NCBI RefSeq assembly: GCF_000718325.1
Contig: NZ_JOFV01000001.1
Coordinates: 62,001 to 126,000, forward strand
Reading direction: 5' to 3'
Length of the DNA: 64,000 bases
Source: Oerskovia turbata
GTDB lineage: Bacteria; Actinomycetota; Actinomycetes; Actinomycetales; Cellulomonadaceae
Part shown: in pieces, positions 35,407-43,843 of the stretch
Layout of the letters: each line of letters begins with the position of its first letter
Numbering within the stretch: the first letter of the stretch is position 1
Translations under genes and position numbers: made by a program
The notes under the pieces: generated by a model
Database searches by the model: none
Told to the model about the DNA's origin: nothing
Seen by the model: the letters and a program-made list of their open reading frames with translations, nothing else

Positions 35407-35449
35407 GCCGTCGGGCAGCGGGGGAACGCGTGGCGAGGGCCACGGAGCG

Positions 35450-35860
35450 TCAGTAGACGAGGGCCTGGGCCCCCGGGCGCAGCGCCTCCTCGACGAACAC
35501 CGACGCCCCGGCGATGCGGACGCCCGGCAGCAGGTCGGCCTCCGTGATGCCGCGTCGCACCGCACACTGCGTGCAGACCGTGACCGTCCCGGCGGACAGG
35601 ATCACGTCCAGCAGGTCCGGCAGGGCCGTCGCGTGCTCGAGCTCGAGCTCGCTCGCGCGCCCCGGGAGCCCGAACCACGAGGACTCCCCGGTCAGCCACA
35701 CGCTGACCTCGACCCCGGCCGCGACCGCGGCGGCCGCGACCGTGAAGGCCTGGTTGGTCGCCTCGGGGCGTTCGAGGCCCGCGGTCGACTTGACGACGAG
35801 CGAGCGGGAGACGGCGGCCGGGGCGGCCGAGGACAGCGGCGGGACGGGCTGGGAGGTCAC
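35450..35860 (-). CDS. DsrE-family protein
   Basis: 136 residues from a GTG at 35860. The DsrE/peroxiredoxin-like fold is shown by SLVVKSTAGLERPEATNQAFTVAAAAVAAGVEVSV-type strands and helix, LTGESSWFGLPG, and TVTVCTQCAVRRGITEADLLPGVRIAG with a CTQC pair near residue 95. Relatives move sulfur or have unknown roles. No sulfur-carrier genes adjoin it. Convergent with the pentapeptide-repeat gene and divergent from the small membrane protein gene. Confidence 0.75.
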   Translation of the reverse strand: MTSQPVPPLSSAAPAAVSRSLVVKSTAGLERPEATNQAFTVAAAAVAAGVEVSVWLTGESSWFGLPGRASELELEHATALPDLLDVILSAGTVTVCTQCAVRRGITEADLLPGVRIAGASVFVEEALRPGAQALVY

Positions 35861-35898
35861 GTGCGCGAGCCTAGAGGCCGGACGGTAGGATCGGCGAC

Positions 35899-36012
35899 AT
35901 GTCCACGCATGCACTCGAACTCATCTTCCTGGGACTGCTGATCGCCGCGACCGTGACCATCACGTGGTTCGCCGGGTTCGTCGTCTACAAGCTGTACAAG
36001 GGTCAGCGCTGA
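35899..36012 (+). CDS. 37-residue single-pass membrane protein
   Basis: MSTHALELIFLGLLIAATV..., ending YKLYKGQR. One membrane helix (about residues 7-30) and a basic C-terminus. The ATG at 35899 follows TAGGATCGGCGAC, with AGGA as a possible ribosome binding site. Small proteins of this shape occur widely in actinobacteria next to this gene context; function unknown. It lies 98 bases before the nitrobindin-like gene. Confidence 0.65.
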   Translation: MSTHALELIFLGLLIAATVTITWFAGFVVYKLYKGQR

Positions 36013-36110
36013 CCTGAGCGTCGCTCCGGGCGTCCGCGCCCGGTGGGACCACGGTCCCGCTCCCCTCGTCGTCGTCACCGGTCCGCTGGGACCGTCGGAG
36101 GTACCACCAG

Positions 36111-36731
36111 ATGGCTTTCGCGTTCCCTGAGGGGCTCGCCCCCGAGGCCTACCCGCTCGCGTGGCTCGTGGGTTCCTGGCGCGGTGAGGGAGTCATCGCC
36201 TACCCCGGGATCCCCGAGACCCCGTTCGTCCAGGACGTCGTGTTCGACCACGACGGCGGCCCGTACCTGCGGTACGAGTCGACCATCCGCGTCCTCGAGG
36301 CCGAGGTTCCCGAGACCGTGCCGGAGGACTGGACCACTGACGACACCGCCGCACCGCCCGCTCACCCGTCGAGCGACCAGACCGAGCCGAGCACCGAGGG
36401 ACACCTCGCGCCCGGCCGCATCTGGTCCACCGAGACGGGCTACTGGCGCGTCTCCCCCGAGCGCCCCGAGGGGCTGCCCGAGGACAAGTCCGCGATCGAG
36501 GTCATGATCGCGGACCCGTCGGGCCGCATGACCCTGTACCTGGGGGTCGTCGGCAACGGTCGGGTGGACCTGTCGAGCGACGCCATGATGCGCACGGCCA
36601 CCTCGGCCGAGGTCACGGCGTCGAACCGGCTCTACGGCAACGTCCAGGGCCAGCTCCTGTGGGTGTGGGAACTGGCGGCCTTCGGTCAACCGTTGCAGTC
36701 GTACGCGTCGGCGAAGCTGGACCGCCTCTAG
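36111..36731 (+). CDS. Nitrobindin-like FABP-family protein, haem ligand not conserved
   Basis: 206 residues, a ten-stranded beta-barrel of the nitrobindin/DUF1794 family: LAWLVGSWRGEGVIAYP (GxWxGxG), FVQDVVFDHDGGPYLRYESTIRV, STETGYWRV, NRLYGNVQGQLLWVWELAAFGQPLQSYASAKLDRL (C-terminal strands). An acidic Pro/Thr-rich insertion of about 40 residues sits at 65-105. In haem-binding nitrobindins the C-terminal strand reads Q-x-H; here it reads QSY, so the proximal histidine appears to be tyrosine. Ligand unknown. Confidence 0.82.
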   Translation: MAFAFPEGLAPEAYPLAWLVGSWRGEGVIAYPGIPETPFVQDVVFDHDGGPYLRYESTIRVLEAEVPETVPEDWTTDDTAAPPAHPSSDQTEPSTEGHLAPGRIWSTETGYWRVSPERPEGLPEDKSAIEVMIADPSGRMTLYLGVVGNGRVDLSSDAMMRTATSAEVTASNRLYGNVQGQLLWVWELAAFGQPLQSYASAKLDRL

Positions 36732-36814
36732 CCCTCCGACGCATGAGGCACGGCCGACGCCACCGCGCGGCCGGACGGACGTGCGCCCACCGGCGCCGAG
36801 GAGGTTGTTGCACC

Positions 36815-38026
36815 GTGACCGCTGGACCTGACGACGCCCCCCAGACCGACCCCGCGGTCCGGACGAGCCCGCTGCTCTCGCGCCCCGGCGCGGTCGCGGG
36901 CTCCGGCCCCGACGCGGGCGTCGCCTGGCACTACGGCGACCCGACGGGCGAGCAGCGTGCGCTCGGGTCGGGCGGTGCGGTCGTCGACCTCTCGCACCAC
37001 GGCGTCGTGCGGGTCACGGGCCCCGACCGCCTGACGTGGCTCCACTCGATCACGTCGCAGGACCTCCTGGGCCTGGCGCCCCGCACCTCGACCGAGCTGC
37101 TCGTCCTGAGCCCGCAGGGGCACGTCGAGCACGCGGCAGGGGTCGTCGACGACGGCGAGTCCACGTGGCTCGTGACCGAGGGCTCGCACGCCCCGGCCCT
37201 GGCCGCCTGGCTCGACCGGATGAAGTTCTCGCTGCGCGTCGAGATCACCGACATGAGCGACGAGATCGCCGTCCTGGGCGAGCCCCGCGACGCGGAGGGC
37301 GTGGAAGGCGAGCCCGTCACGTGGCGCGACCCCTGGCCACGCACCGCGCCAGGCGGCACGCGCTACGGTCCCGCGGACGACGAGCACCCCGGCGCCCACC
37401 GCCCGTGGCGCCTGGTCCTGGTGCCCCGCGCCGAGCTGCCCGACGCCGTCGCGTCCCGAGAGGCCGCCGGGTGGCGGCTCGCCGGGACCTGGGCGAGCGA
37501 GGCCCTGCGCGTCGAGGCGTGGCGTCCCCGCCTCGCGACCGAGGTCGACCACCGCTCGATCCCGCACGAGCTCGACTGGCTGCGCACCGCGGTCCACCTG
37601 CACAAGGGCTGCTACCGCGGCCAGGAGACCATCGCGCGCGTGCACAACATGGGCCGTCCGCCGCGGCGCCTCGTGATGCTCCACCTCGACGGCTCGGGAC
37701 ACCTGCTCCCCGTCGCCGGCGCCGAGGTGCGCCTGCCGGGCGGCTCCCCGGGGCCGGACGGGGTGGTCGCGCCCGGCCGTGCCGTGGGGGTCGTGACGTC
37801 CGTCGCCCGGCACCACGAGCTGGGTCCGGTGGCGCTCGCGGTCCTCAAGCGCAGCGCCCCCGAGGACGTCGAGCTCGTCGTCGACTGCGACGGGGGAGCG
37901 GTCGCCGCGGCCCAGGAGGTCGTGGTCCCCGGCGAGGGCGTGTCGGTCGACCGGCCTGCGCCGCGCGGTCCGGTCGCACGAGGCGTCACCCCCAAGGGCG
38001 CGGGCGCACCCCAGAGCATGATCTAG
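36815..38026 (+). CDS. YgfZ/GcvT-domain folate-binding protein
   Basis: Folate-dependent helper in repair or assembly of Fe-S proteins, by family. 403 residues from a GTG preceded by GAGGAGG. Has the folate-binding GcvT-like part (VVDLSHHGVVRVTGPDRLTWLHSITSQDLL) and the YgfZ signature HKGCYRGQETIARVHNMGRPPRRL with the KGCYxGQE core. A hairpin terminator follows. Confidence 0.92.
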   Translation: MTAGPDDAPQTDPAVRTSPLLSRPGAVAGSGPDAGVAWHYGDPTGEQRALGSGGAVVDLSHHGVVRVTGPDRLTWLHSITSQDLLGLAPRTSTELLVLSPQGHVEHAAGVVDDGESTWLVTEGSHAPALAAWLDRMKFSLRVEITDMSDEIAVLGEPRDAEGVEGEPVTWRDPWPRTAPGGTRYGPADDEHPGAHRPWRLVLVPRAELPDAVASREAAGWRLAGTWASEALRVEAWRPRLATEVDHRSIPHELDWLRTAVHLHKGCYRGQETIARVHNMGRPPRRLVMLHLDGSGHLLPVAGAEVRLPGGSPGPDGVVAPGRAVGVVTSVARHHELGPVALAVLKRSAPEDVELVVDCDGGAVAAAQEVVVPGEGVSVDRPAPRGPVARGVTPKGAGAPQSMI

Positions 38027-38040
38027 AACAGAGTCTGAGG

Positions 38041-38064
38041 ACCGTGCCGGGACTCCGGCACGGT
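38041..38064. terminator. Perfect hairpin terminator behind ygfZ
   Basis: ACCGTGCCGG (38041-38050), GACT loop, CCGGCACGGT (38055-38064). Confidence 0.8.
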
Positions 38065-38086
38065 GGGACGCGGTGAGCAGGAGCAC

Positions 38087-39238
38087 ATGACGCAGGCGCG
38101 GGAGTCGGCCGGGGGAGCGACGCCCCCGGAACCGGGGGCGGTCGAGACGGCCCGCAAGGCGTTCCGCCGGCTCGTGCTCCGCGCCCGGCTGCGGCAGGGG
38201 ACCTCCCGGGTCCGGGTCGCGTTCTGGCCCATCATCCAGGCCTCGCTCGCCGCGGGCGTCGCGTACGGGATCGCGCACTACCTGCTCGGTCACCCGTACC
38301 CGTTCTTCGCCCCGGTCTCGGTGTGGGTCTGTCTCGGGTTCAGCCAGGACCGGCAGGTCCGCAAGGTCGGCGAGCTCGCGATCGGGGTCGCGGTGGGCGT
38401 GGGCCTGGGGGACCTGGTCGTCCACTTCATCGGGTCCGGCTGGTGGCAGGTCGCGGTCGTCCTCGCGTCGTCGGCCCTGGTCGCCCGCTTCATCGACCGC
38501 GGCGCCCTCCTCGCGACCCAGGCGGGCGTCCAGGCCATCGTCATCGTGGGTCTGCCCGCGACGCAGACGGGCGGCCCCGGGGGGCGGCTGGTCGACGCCC
38601 TGGTCGGAGGCGCGGTGGCGCTGCTCGTCGCGACGCTCACCCCGGGGGACCCACGCCGTCGGCCCCGGATCCTGGGCGACGAGGCGACGACCGAGCTCGC
38701 GGAGACGCTGGAACTGCTCGCCCGTGGCTTCCGCTCGGGCGACGTCGACGACCTGGACGCCGCGCTCGTGCGCGGGCGCGCGTCCGAGCCCGCGCTCGAG
38801 GAGTGGCAGGCCACCGCGACGAGCGCCCAGGAGCTGTCCCGGGTGAGTCCCGTGGGGCGCAAGCACCGCACCGAGCTGGGCGACATCGAGCGCAAGGCGG
38901 TCCTGGTGGACCGTGCCATGCGCAGCGTCCGCGTCCTGGCCCGACGCGCACGCCCGGTCGCGGGGGCCGACCACGACCTCCTGCCCGTCGCGGCGATCGT
39001 CGACCGGTTCGCGGCCGGCACGCGCGTCCTGGCCGAGGCGATCGGCGCGGGTCGCGACCCGTCGACCGCGCGCGAGATCCTGGCCGACACGGCGGCGGCA
39101 GCCGACCCGCGGACGGTCGGTGCGGGGGACTGGCAGGTCCAGTCGCTCGTGATGCTGCTGCGCTCACCGATCGTGGACACGCTCGAGGCCGCGGGGATGT
39201 CTCCCGAGGACGCCCGGGCGGCCCTGCACGAGCTCTGA
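38087..39238 (+). CDS. FUSC-family (aromatic acid exporter-like) membrane protein
   Basis: 383 residues; ATG at 38087 behind GCAGGAG. N-terminal half has about five membrane segments (WPIIQASLAAGVAYGIAHYLLG, PFFAPVSVWVCLGFS, VGELAIGVAVGVGLGDLVV and others) with the HPYPFFAPVSV motif common to FUSC/ArAE proteins. The C-terminal 180 residues are helical and cytoplasmic. Relatives export aromatic acids or are of unknown role. No substrate can be assigned. Confidence 0.82.
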   Translation: MTQARESAGGATPPEPGAVETARKAFRRLVLRARLRQGTSRVRVAFWPIIQASLAAGVAYGIAHYLLGHPYPFFAPVSVWVCLGFSQDRQVRKVGELAIGVAVGVGLGDLVVHFIGSGWWQVAVVLASSALVARFIDRGALLATQAGVQAIVIVGLPATQTGGPGGRLVDALVGGAVALLVATLTPGDPRRRPRILGDEATTELAETLELLARGFRSGDVDDLDAALVRGRASEPALEEWQATATSAQELSRVSPVGRKHRTELGDIERKAVLVDRAMRSVRVLARRARPVAGADHDLLPVAAIVDRFAAGTRVLAEAIGAGRDPSTAREILADTAAAADPRTVGAGDWQVQSLVMLLRSPIVDTLEAAGMSPEDARAALHEL

Positions 39239-39381
39239 CCGGACGCCCCGGCGCGCCGGGAGCACGTCGCGAGCACGCGGGGAGCACGCTCGAGCACGCC
39301 ACGGCGCACATGCGACAGATCCGCAGGACTGGCACGCGTGGAGGTCTACGCAATCCGGGCGTTGGCCGGTACCTTCGGGGG

Positions 39382-39645
39382 ATGGAGGTTTCCGTCAGCG
39401 CCCTGCGGGCCGAGCTGAAGTCGTGGATCGAGCGGGCGCGTGACGGGGAGGACGTGGTGATCACCGAGCGCGGCGTCCCGGTCGCCCGGCTGAGCGCGAT
39501 CGGCAGCGCGGACCTGATCACGTCGCTGACCCGAGACGGTCTGCTGTCCCCGGCCGTCGAGGAGCGGCCCGTGCACACGCCGCCCGCTCGCCCGGCCGCG
39601 AAGCAGTCGGCGATGTCGGGCCTCGTGCGCCGCATCCGCCGCTGA
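39382..39645 (+). CDS. Phd/YefM-type antitoxin
   Basis: 87 residues: MEVSVSALRAELKSWIERARDGEDVVITERGVPVARL is the Phd/YefM DNA-binding fold in the first 45 residues, here given in part, followed by a Pro-rich toxin-neutralising tail. It lies 13 bases before a PIN-domain toxin gene. Together they form a VapBC-like module and probably repress their own promoter in the 143-base gap upstream. Confidence 0.87.
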   Translation: MEVSVSALRAELKSWIERARDGEDVVITERGVPVARLSAIGSADLITSLTRDGLLSPAVEERPVHTPPARPAAKQSAMSGLVRRIRR

Positions 39646-39658
39646 CCCGGCGCACCCC

Positions 39659-40084
39659 ATGGCACTGGTCTACTTCGACGCGAGCGCGCTCGTGAAGCTG
39701 TGCGTCTCGGAGCCCGGCTCCGAGCTCGCGAGCGCCCTGTGGAACCGGGCGGACGTGGTCAGCACGAGTCGCCTGGCGGACACCGAGGTCCGGGCCGCGC
39801 TCGCTGCGGGCGAGCGCGCGGGGGTCCTCGACTCCGTCGAGCGGGCTCAGGCGCTCGCCACGTGGGAGAGGCTGTGGCCCGCGCTGCACCTGGTCGAGGT
39901 CTCGCCCGAGATCCTGGACCGGGCGAGCGTGCTCGCGGGGGGCGACGGGCACTCGCTGCGCGGCGCGGACGCCGTGCACCTGGCCTCGGCACTGGTGCTG
40001 CGTCACGAGGACGCGATCTTCGCGGTGTGGGACGAGCGTGTCGCGAGCGCGGCGCGCGCGGAGGCGTTGCGCGTCCTGCCGTAG
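39659..40084 (+). CDS. PIN-domain toxin, VapC-like
   Basis: 141 residues. Acidic active-site residues are in YFDASALVKL (Asp), ADTEVRAAL (Glu), LRGADAVHLASAL (Asp) and VWDERVASAA (Asp), as needed for Mg-dependent RNA cleavage. Behind the antitoxin gene in the standard order. Target RNA unknown. Codon use does not stand out from neighbours. Confidence 0.9.
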   Translation: MALVYFDASALVKLCVSEPGSELASALWNRADVVSTSRLADTEVRAALAAGERAGVLDSVERAQALATWERLWPALHLVEVSPEILDRASVLAGGDGHSLRGADAVHLASALVLRHEDAIFAVWDERVASAARAEALRVLP

Positions 40085-40093
40085 GCTCGTGTC

Positions 40094-40441
40094 GTGTTCG
40101 GTGCAGCCCAGACCCTCGTCTACCTCGTCCTCTTCCTCGCGGTGTTCGTCGCGCAGCTCGTCGCGCTCGTCGATGCCGCGAGCCGCCCCAAGAACGCCTA
40201 CACGGCCGAGGGGAAGCTGACCAAGAACATCTGGCTGCTCATCCTCGGCGTCTGCGCCGCGCTGGGCTTCATCGCCCTGCCGCCCATGGGGGCGAGCGTC
40301 GGCTTCCTCAACATCTTCGCGGTGGCGCCCGCGGTGATCTACCTGGTCGACGTGCGTCCTCGCCTCAAGCCGTACGGCCGGGGCTCGGGTGGCTCCGGCG
40401 GTTCGGGTGGCAACCGCGGCGGACGTCCGGGCGGGTGGTGA
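40094..40441 (+). CDS. DUF2516 membrane protein
   Basis: 115 residues from a GTG 9 bases after the toxin gene. Three hydrophobic segments (QTLVYLVLFLAVFVAQLVAL, IWLLILGVCAALGFIAL, FLNIFAVAPAVIYLVDV), the conserved VDVRPRLKPY and a Gly/Ser/Arg tail, matching actinobacterial DUF2516 proteins. Its stop overlaps the asparaginase GTG by 4 bases. Function unknown. Confidence 0.85.
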   Translation: MFGAAQTLVYLVLFLAVFVAQLVALVDAASRPKNAYTAEGKLTKNIWLLILGVCAALGFIALPPMGASVGFLNIFAVAPAVIYLVDVRPRLKPYGRGSGGSGGSGGNRGGRPGGW

Positions 40442-41448
40442 ACCCCGTGGTGCTGCGCTCCGCCGCTCCGCTCGCGGAGGTCGTCCGGGGCGACCTGGTC
40501 GAGTCCGTGCACCTGGGGCACCTGGTGACGCTCGACGCCTCGGGCGCCGCAGAGCTCGTGGTGGGCGACCCGTCGACCGTGATCTGGCCCCGGTCGTCGG
40601 TCAAGCCGTTCCAGGCCGTCGCGATGCTCCGCAACGGGCTGTCCCTGCCGCCGCGCCTGCTGGCGCTCGGCGCTGCGAGCCACAACGCCGAGGCCTTCCA
40701 CCTGGCGGGGGCGCGCGAGATCCTCGCGGGGGTCGGGCTCGACGAGTCGGCGCTGCGCAACACTCCGGACATGCCGGTCCACCCGCCTGCGGCGTTCGCC
40801 TGGCAGGAGCAGGGGAACGGCCCGGCGTCGATCACGCAGAACTGCTCGGGCAAGCACGCGGCGATGCTCGCGACGTGCGTCGCGGCCGGCTGGGACACCG
40901 CGACGTACCTGGACCTCGCGCACCCGCTGCAGGTCGCGATCCGCGAGACCGTGCTCGAGCTCACGGGTGACGACGCCGCTGACCTCCACGTCACGGTCGA
41001 CGGTTGTGGGGCGCCGCTCTTCTCGACGACGCTGCTGGGCATGGCGCGGGCGTTCGGGCGGTTGGCCGCCGCGCCGTCGACCGCCCCTGGGGGGCCCGAG
41101 GCGCTGGTCGCGCGCGCGATGTCCTCGTTCCCCGAGATGGTCGGCGGGACGGGGCGGGACGCGACCGAGGTCATGCGAGCCGTGCCGGGCCTGGTCGCCA
41201 AGGACGGCGCGGACGGCGTGTACGGTGCGGGCCTGCCGGACGGGCGGGCGCTCGCGTTCAAGGTCCTCGACGGTTCCCCTCGCCCGCGCCCCGCGGTGCT
41301 GGTCGCGGCGCTGGCGGCGCTGGGGGCGGGCGCCCTCCCGGGGGCCGACGGCGCCGCGCTCGACCGCGTCGGCCGTACCCCGGTCCTGGGTGGCGGAGAG
41401 CCCGTCGGTGAGGTGCGGGCCACGTTCGGACCGGGCCGCGCGGCATGA
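40438..41448 (+). CDS. Asparaginase (actinobacterial asparaginase II family)
   Basis: Hydrolyses asparagine to aspartate and ammonia, by family. 336 residues from a GTG overlapping DUF2516. Segments of the PF06089-type family: [81 protein letters not shown] and [11 protein letters not shown]. The stop overlaps the dtd start. No signal peptide, so cytoplasmic. Confidence 0.88.
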   Translation: MNPVVLRSAAPLAEVVRGDLVESVHLGHLVTLDASGAAELVVGDPSTVIWPRSSVKPFQAVAMLRNGLSLPPRLLALGAASHNAEAFHLAGAREILAGVGLDESALRNTPDMPVHPPAAFAWQEQGNGPASITQNCSGKHAAMLATCVAAGWDTATYLDLAHPLQVAIRETVLELTGDDAADLHVTVDGCGAPLFSTTLLGMARAFGRLAAAPSTAPGGPEALVARAMSSFPEMVGGTGRDATEVMRAVPGLVAKDGADGVYGAGLPDGRALAFKVLDGSPRPRPAVLVAALAALGAGALPGADGAALDRVGRTPVLGGGEPVGEVRATFGPGRAA

Positions 41449-41870
41449 GGGCGGTCCTGCAGCGTGTGACGCGCGCGAGCGTGAGCGTGGGCGGCGAGGT
41501 CGTGGGCAGCATCGACCGGCCGGGCCTGGTCGTGCTCGTGGGCGTGACGCACGACGACGGGCCTGCGCAGGTCGAGCTGGTGGCGCGCAAGGTCGCCGAG
41601 CTGCGGATCCTGCGTGACGAGCGGTCGGTGCTCGACGAGGGTGCACCTGTCCTGGTCGTCAGCCAGTTCACGCTCTACGCGGACACCAGGAAGGGGCGGC
41701 GTCCGTCGTGGAACGGCGCGGCGAGGGGGGACGTGGCCGAGCCGCTCGTCGCCGAGGTGGTCACCGCGCTGCGTACGAAGGGCGTCGAGGTCGCGACCGG
41801 TGTGTTCGGTGCGGACATGCAGGTCGAGCTCGTCAACGACGGCCCGGTGACGATCCTGGTCGAGGCGTAG
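41445..41870 (+). CDS. dtd: D-aminoacyl-tRNA deacylase
   Basis: Removes D-amino acids (and glycine) wrongly attached to tRNA. 141 residues, family length. [15 protein letters not shown] start, the SQFTLYAD motif with the active-site segment, and the C-terminal [13 protein letters not shown] (Gly-cisPro equivalent NDGPVT). ATGA overlap with the asparaginase gene; last gene of this strand-consistent run. Confidence 0.95.
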   Translation: MRAVLQRVTRASVSVGGEVVGSIDRPGLVVLVGVTHDDGPAQVELVARKVAELRILRDERSVLDEGAPVLVVSQFTLYADTRKGRRPSWNGAARGDVAEPLVAEVVTALRTKGVEVATGVFGADMQVELVNDGPVTILVEA

Positions 41871-41929
41871 CGGCCCGTCGCCCGCGGAAACCTACCGTTC
41901 GTACCGTTTCGAGCGATTCACCGGTTAGG

Positions 41930-41945
41930 TAAGGGAAATCCCTTA
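41930..41945. promoter_or_regulatory. Palindrome upstream of the first chitinase gene
   Basis: TAAGGGA-AA-TCCCTTA, perfect 7-bp arms, about 160 bases before the chitinase start and 60 bases after dtd. Possible operator; no regulator assigned. It does not resemble the DasR or CebR sites known from Streptomyces. Confidence 0.4.
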
Positions 41946-42027
41946 TGTGACCGCTGTGAACCGTGTGGAAGCCCCGTACATCTTTCGCGCGCGACGCTGG
42001 CTAGGTTCGGAAGTGCCCAGCCGCTGG

Positions 42028-42071
42028 GGTCCGTTCCGAGACCCCCAGCACCTGGGGCTCCGGAACGGACC
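42028..42071 (+). promoter_or_regulatory. Leader hairpin of the first chitinase gene
   Basis: GGTCCGTTCC (42028-42037) pairs with GGAACGGACC (42062-42071), with CCCAG/CTGGG pairing inside. It ends 34 bases before the start codon and could be a stabilising or regulatory 5' structure. Confidence 0.5.
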
Positions 42072-42105
42072 GGAGTCAGCGCACGGAAGACGAAGAGGCC
42101 TCCCT

Positions 42106-43725
42106 TTGCACGCATCCCGCAACAACCCCTCGCTACCACGCCGCACCCGCCGTGCCGCCGGTGCCGTGGTGACCGCGACGACCCTCGCCCTCGTGGCGTC
42201 GGGCCTGGTCGCGGCAGGCACCGCGACGGCCGCGCCGGCCGCACCCGCCGCGGTCAGCCCCAACGGTGACAACGACATCAACGGGTACCGCAACGTCGGC
42301 TACTTCATGTCGTGGGCTCCCGAGAACTACGGCTACACGGTCAAGGACTTCCAGGAGTCCGGCCAGGCCGACCAGATCACGCACGTCAACTACGCGTTCG
42401 CGAACATCCACCCGACCGACCTGACGTGCTTCATCTCCGACAAGGACGGGTCGCCCGCCCCCGGCGGCAACGACGGGGCCGGTGTCGCCGGTGCCGACTT
42501 CGTCGACGCCGTCAGCGCGGCCGACTCGATCGACGGGGTCGCGGACTCTGCCGACCAGGCGCTCGCCGGGAACTTCAACCAGCTCCTCAAGCTCAAGGAG
42601 AAGAACCCCGACACCAAGGTGCTGGTGTCGATCGGTGGCTGGACCTGGTCCAAGTTCTTTTCGAAGGCCGCGGCGACGCCCGAGTCCCGCGAGAAGTTCG
42701 TGTCCTCGTGCATCGACCTCTACCTCGAGGGCAACCTGCCGGAGATCGACGGTCGCGGAGGCGCGGGCGCAGCAGCCGGCCTCTTCGACGGCATCGACAT
42801 CGACTGGGAGTGGCCGGGGGCCCCGGACTGGTCGCAGCACCCCGAGAACTTCGTCGACCCGGTGAACGACAAGGCGAACTTCACGGCGCTGCTCGCGGAG
42901 TTCCGCGAGCAGCTCGACGAGTACGGTGCCACGAAGGACAAGGAGTACCTCCTGTCCTCGTACATCCCCGTGAACCCGACGGTCATCAACGCCGGCTGGG
43001 ACGCCCCGGCGATCTTCGACTACCTCGACTACGGCAACATCCAGGGCTACGACCTGCACGGTGGCTGGTCGCCGAACCTGGCCGGGCACCAGTCCAACCT
43101 GCACGACGACCCGACCTACACGGGCGAGATCTCGGTCGAGCAGGGGATCGACCTGTACCTGAGCCGTGGCGTCGACCCGCAGCAGATCACGCTGGGCATC
43201 CCGGCGTTCGGCCGTGGCTGGACGGGCGTCGTGGCCGGCGACTCGGACGGTGCGTGGCAGTCCGCCGCGGGCGTGGCCGAGGGCACGCACGAGCCCGGGT
43301 ACAAGCAGTACTTCGAGCTGCGCGACCTGGGCACCGAGTACTTCGACGAGACGACCGGTTCGTCCTGGCGCTACGACGGCAACGAGTGGTGGACGGTCGA
43401 CACCCCGCGCGCCGTCGAGTTCAAGGCGAAGTGGGTCGCGGAGAAGGGCCTGGGCGGCTCGATGTGGTGGGACCTCGCAGGTGACTACGAGGACGAGCTG
43501 GTCGGTACGGCCGCGGACGTCTACCGCGCGTCGCAGGCCGGCCCGGTCGACTCGGACGCTCCCGGTGGATGCTACGGCGACTGGACCACGGCGGGCATCT
43601 ACACTGCTGGCCAGGTGGCGTCCCACCAGGGCGTCAACTACCAGGCCAACTGGTGGGTCCACACCAACGCACCGGGCACCGAGACGCACTGGAGCCCGTG
43701 GCGCGTGGTCGGTTCCTGCGTCTGA
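42106..43725 (+). CDS. Secreted GH18 chitinase with C-terminal CBM5/12
   Basis: Endo- or processive chitin hydrolase. 539 residues counted from the TTG at 42106, chosen because AGAGG lies 7 bases upstream and it gives a proper signal peptide (RTRRAAGAVVTATTLALVASGL...TAAPA); the ATG at 41947 would add a 53-residue tail without sense. GH18 domain from about 50 to 470: SIGGWTWSKFFSKAA, catalytic FDGIDIDWEWPG with the acid Glu near 235. The C-terminal 50 residues (CYGDWTTAGIYTAGQVASHQGVNYQANWW in part) are a chitin-binding CBM5/12. Close paralogue of the enzyme at 48851 but without its long linker. Confidence 0.94.
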   Translation: MHASRNNPSLPRRTRRAAGAVVTATTLALVASGLVAAGTATAAPAAPAAVSPNGDNDINGYRNVGYFMSWAPENYGYTVKDFQESGQADQITHVNYAFANIHPTDLTCFISDKDGSPAPGGNDGAGVAGADFVDAVSAADSIDGVADSADQALAGNFNQLLKLKEKNPDTKVLVSIGGWTWSKFFSKAAATPESREKFVSSCIDLYLEGNLPEIDGRGGAGAAAGLFDGIDIDWEWPGAPDWSQHPENFVDPVNDKANFTALLAEFREQLDEYGATKDKEYLLSSYIPVNPTVINAGWDAPAIFDYLDYGNIQGYDLHGGWSPNLAGHQSNLHDDPTYTGEISVEQGIDLYLSRGVDPQQITLGIPAFGRGWTGVVAGDSDGAWQSAAGVAEGTHEPGYKQYFELRDLGTEYFDETTGSSWRYDGNEWWTVDTPRAVEFKAKWVAEKGLGGSMWWDLAGDYEDELVGTAADVYRASQAGPVDSDAPGGCYGDWTTAGIYTAGQVASHQGVNYQANWWVHTNAPGTETHWSPWRVVGSCV

Positions 43726-43760
43726 CCTGACGCGGTAGCGGCCTCTGCCCTGCGCAACCT

Positions 43761-43806
43761 GACGCCGTCGGGACCACGACCTGCCTGTCGTGGCCCCGGC
43801 GGCGTC
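43761..43806. terminator. Hairpin terminator behind the first chitinase
   Basis: Left arm 43761-43780 pairs with right arm 43787-43806 (core CCACGAC / GTCGTGG, outer GACGCCG / CGGCGTC) with two mismatches and a CTGCCT loop. Serves convergent chitinase and corA genes. Confidence 0.75.
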
Positions 43807-43843
43807 CGCGCGTCCGGGGGGGTGGGGGGGCGGGGAGCGCGGC

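Noticed and set aside
41947..42105. 53-codon N-terminal extension of the first chitinase from the ATG at 41947
   Set aside because: No ribosome binding site, and it would place the signal peptide internally; it also overlaps a palindrome and a leader hairpin.
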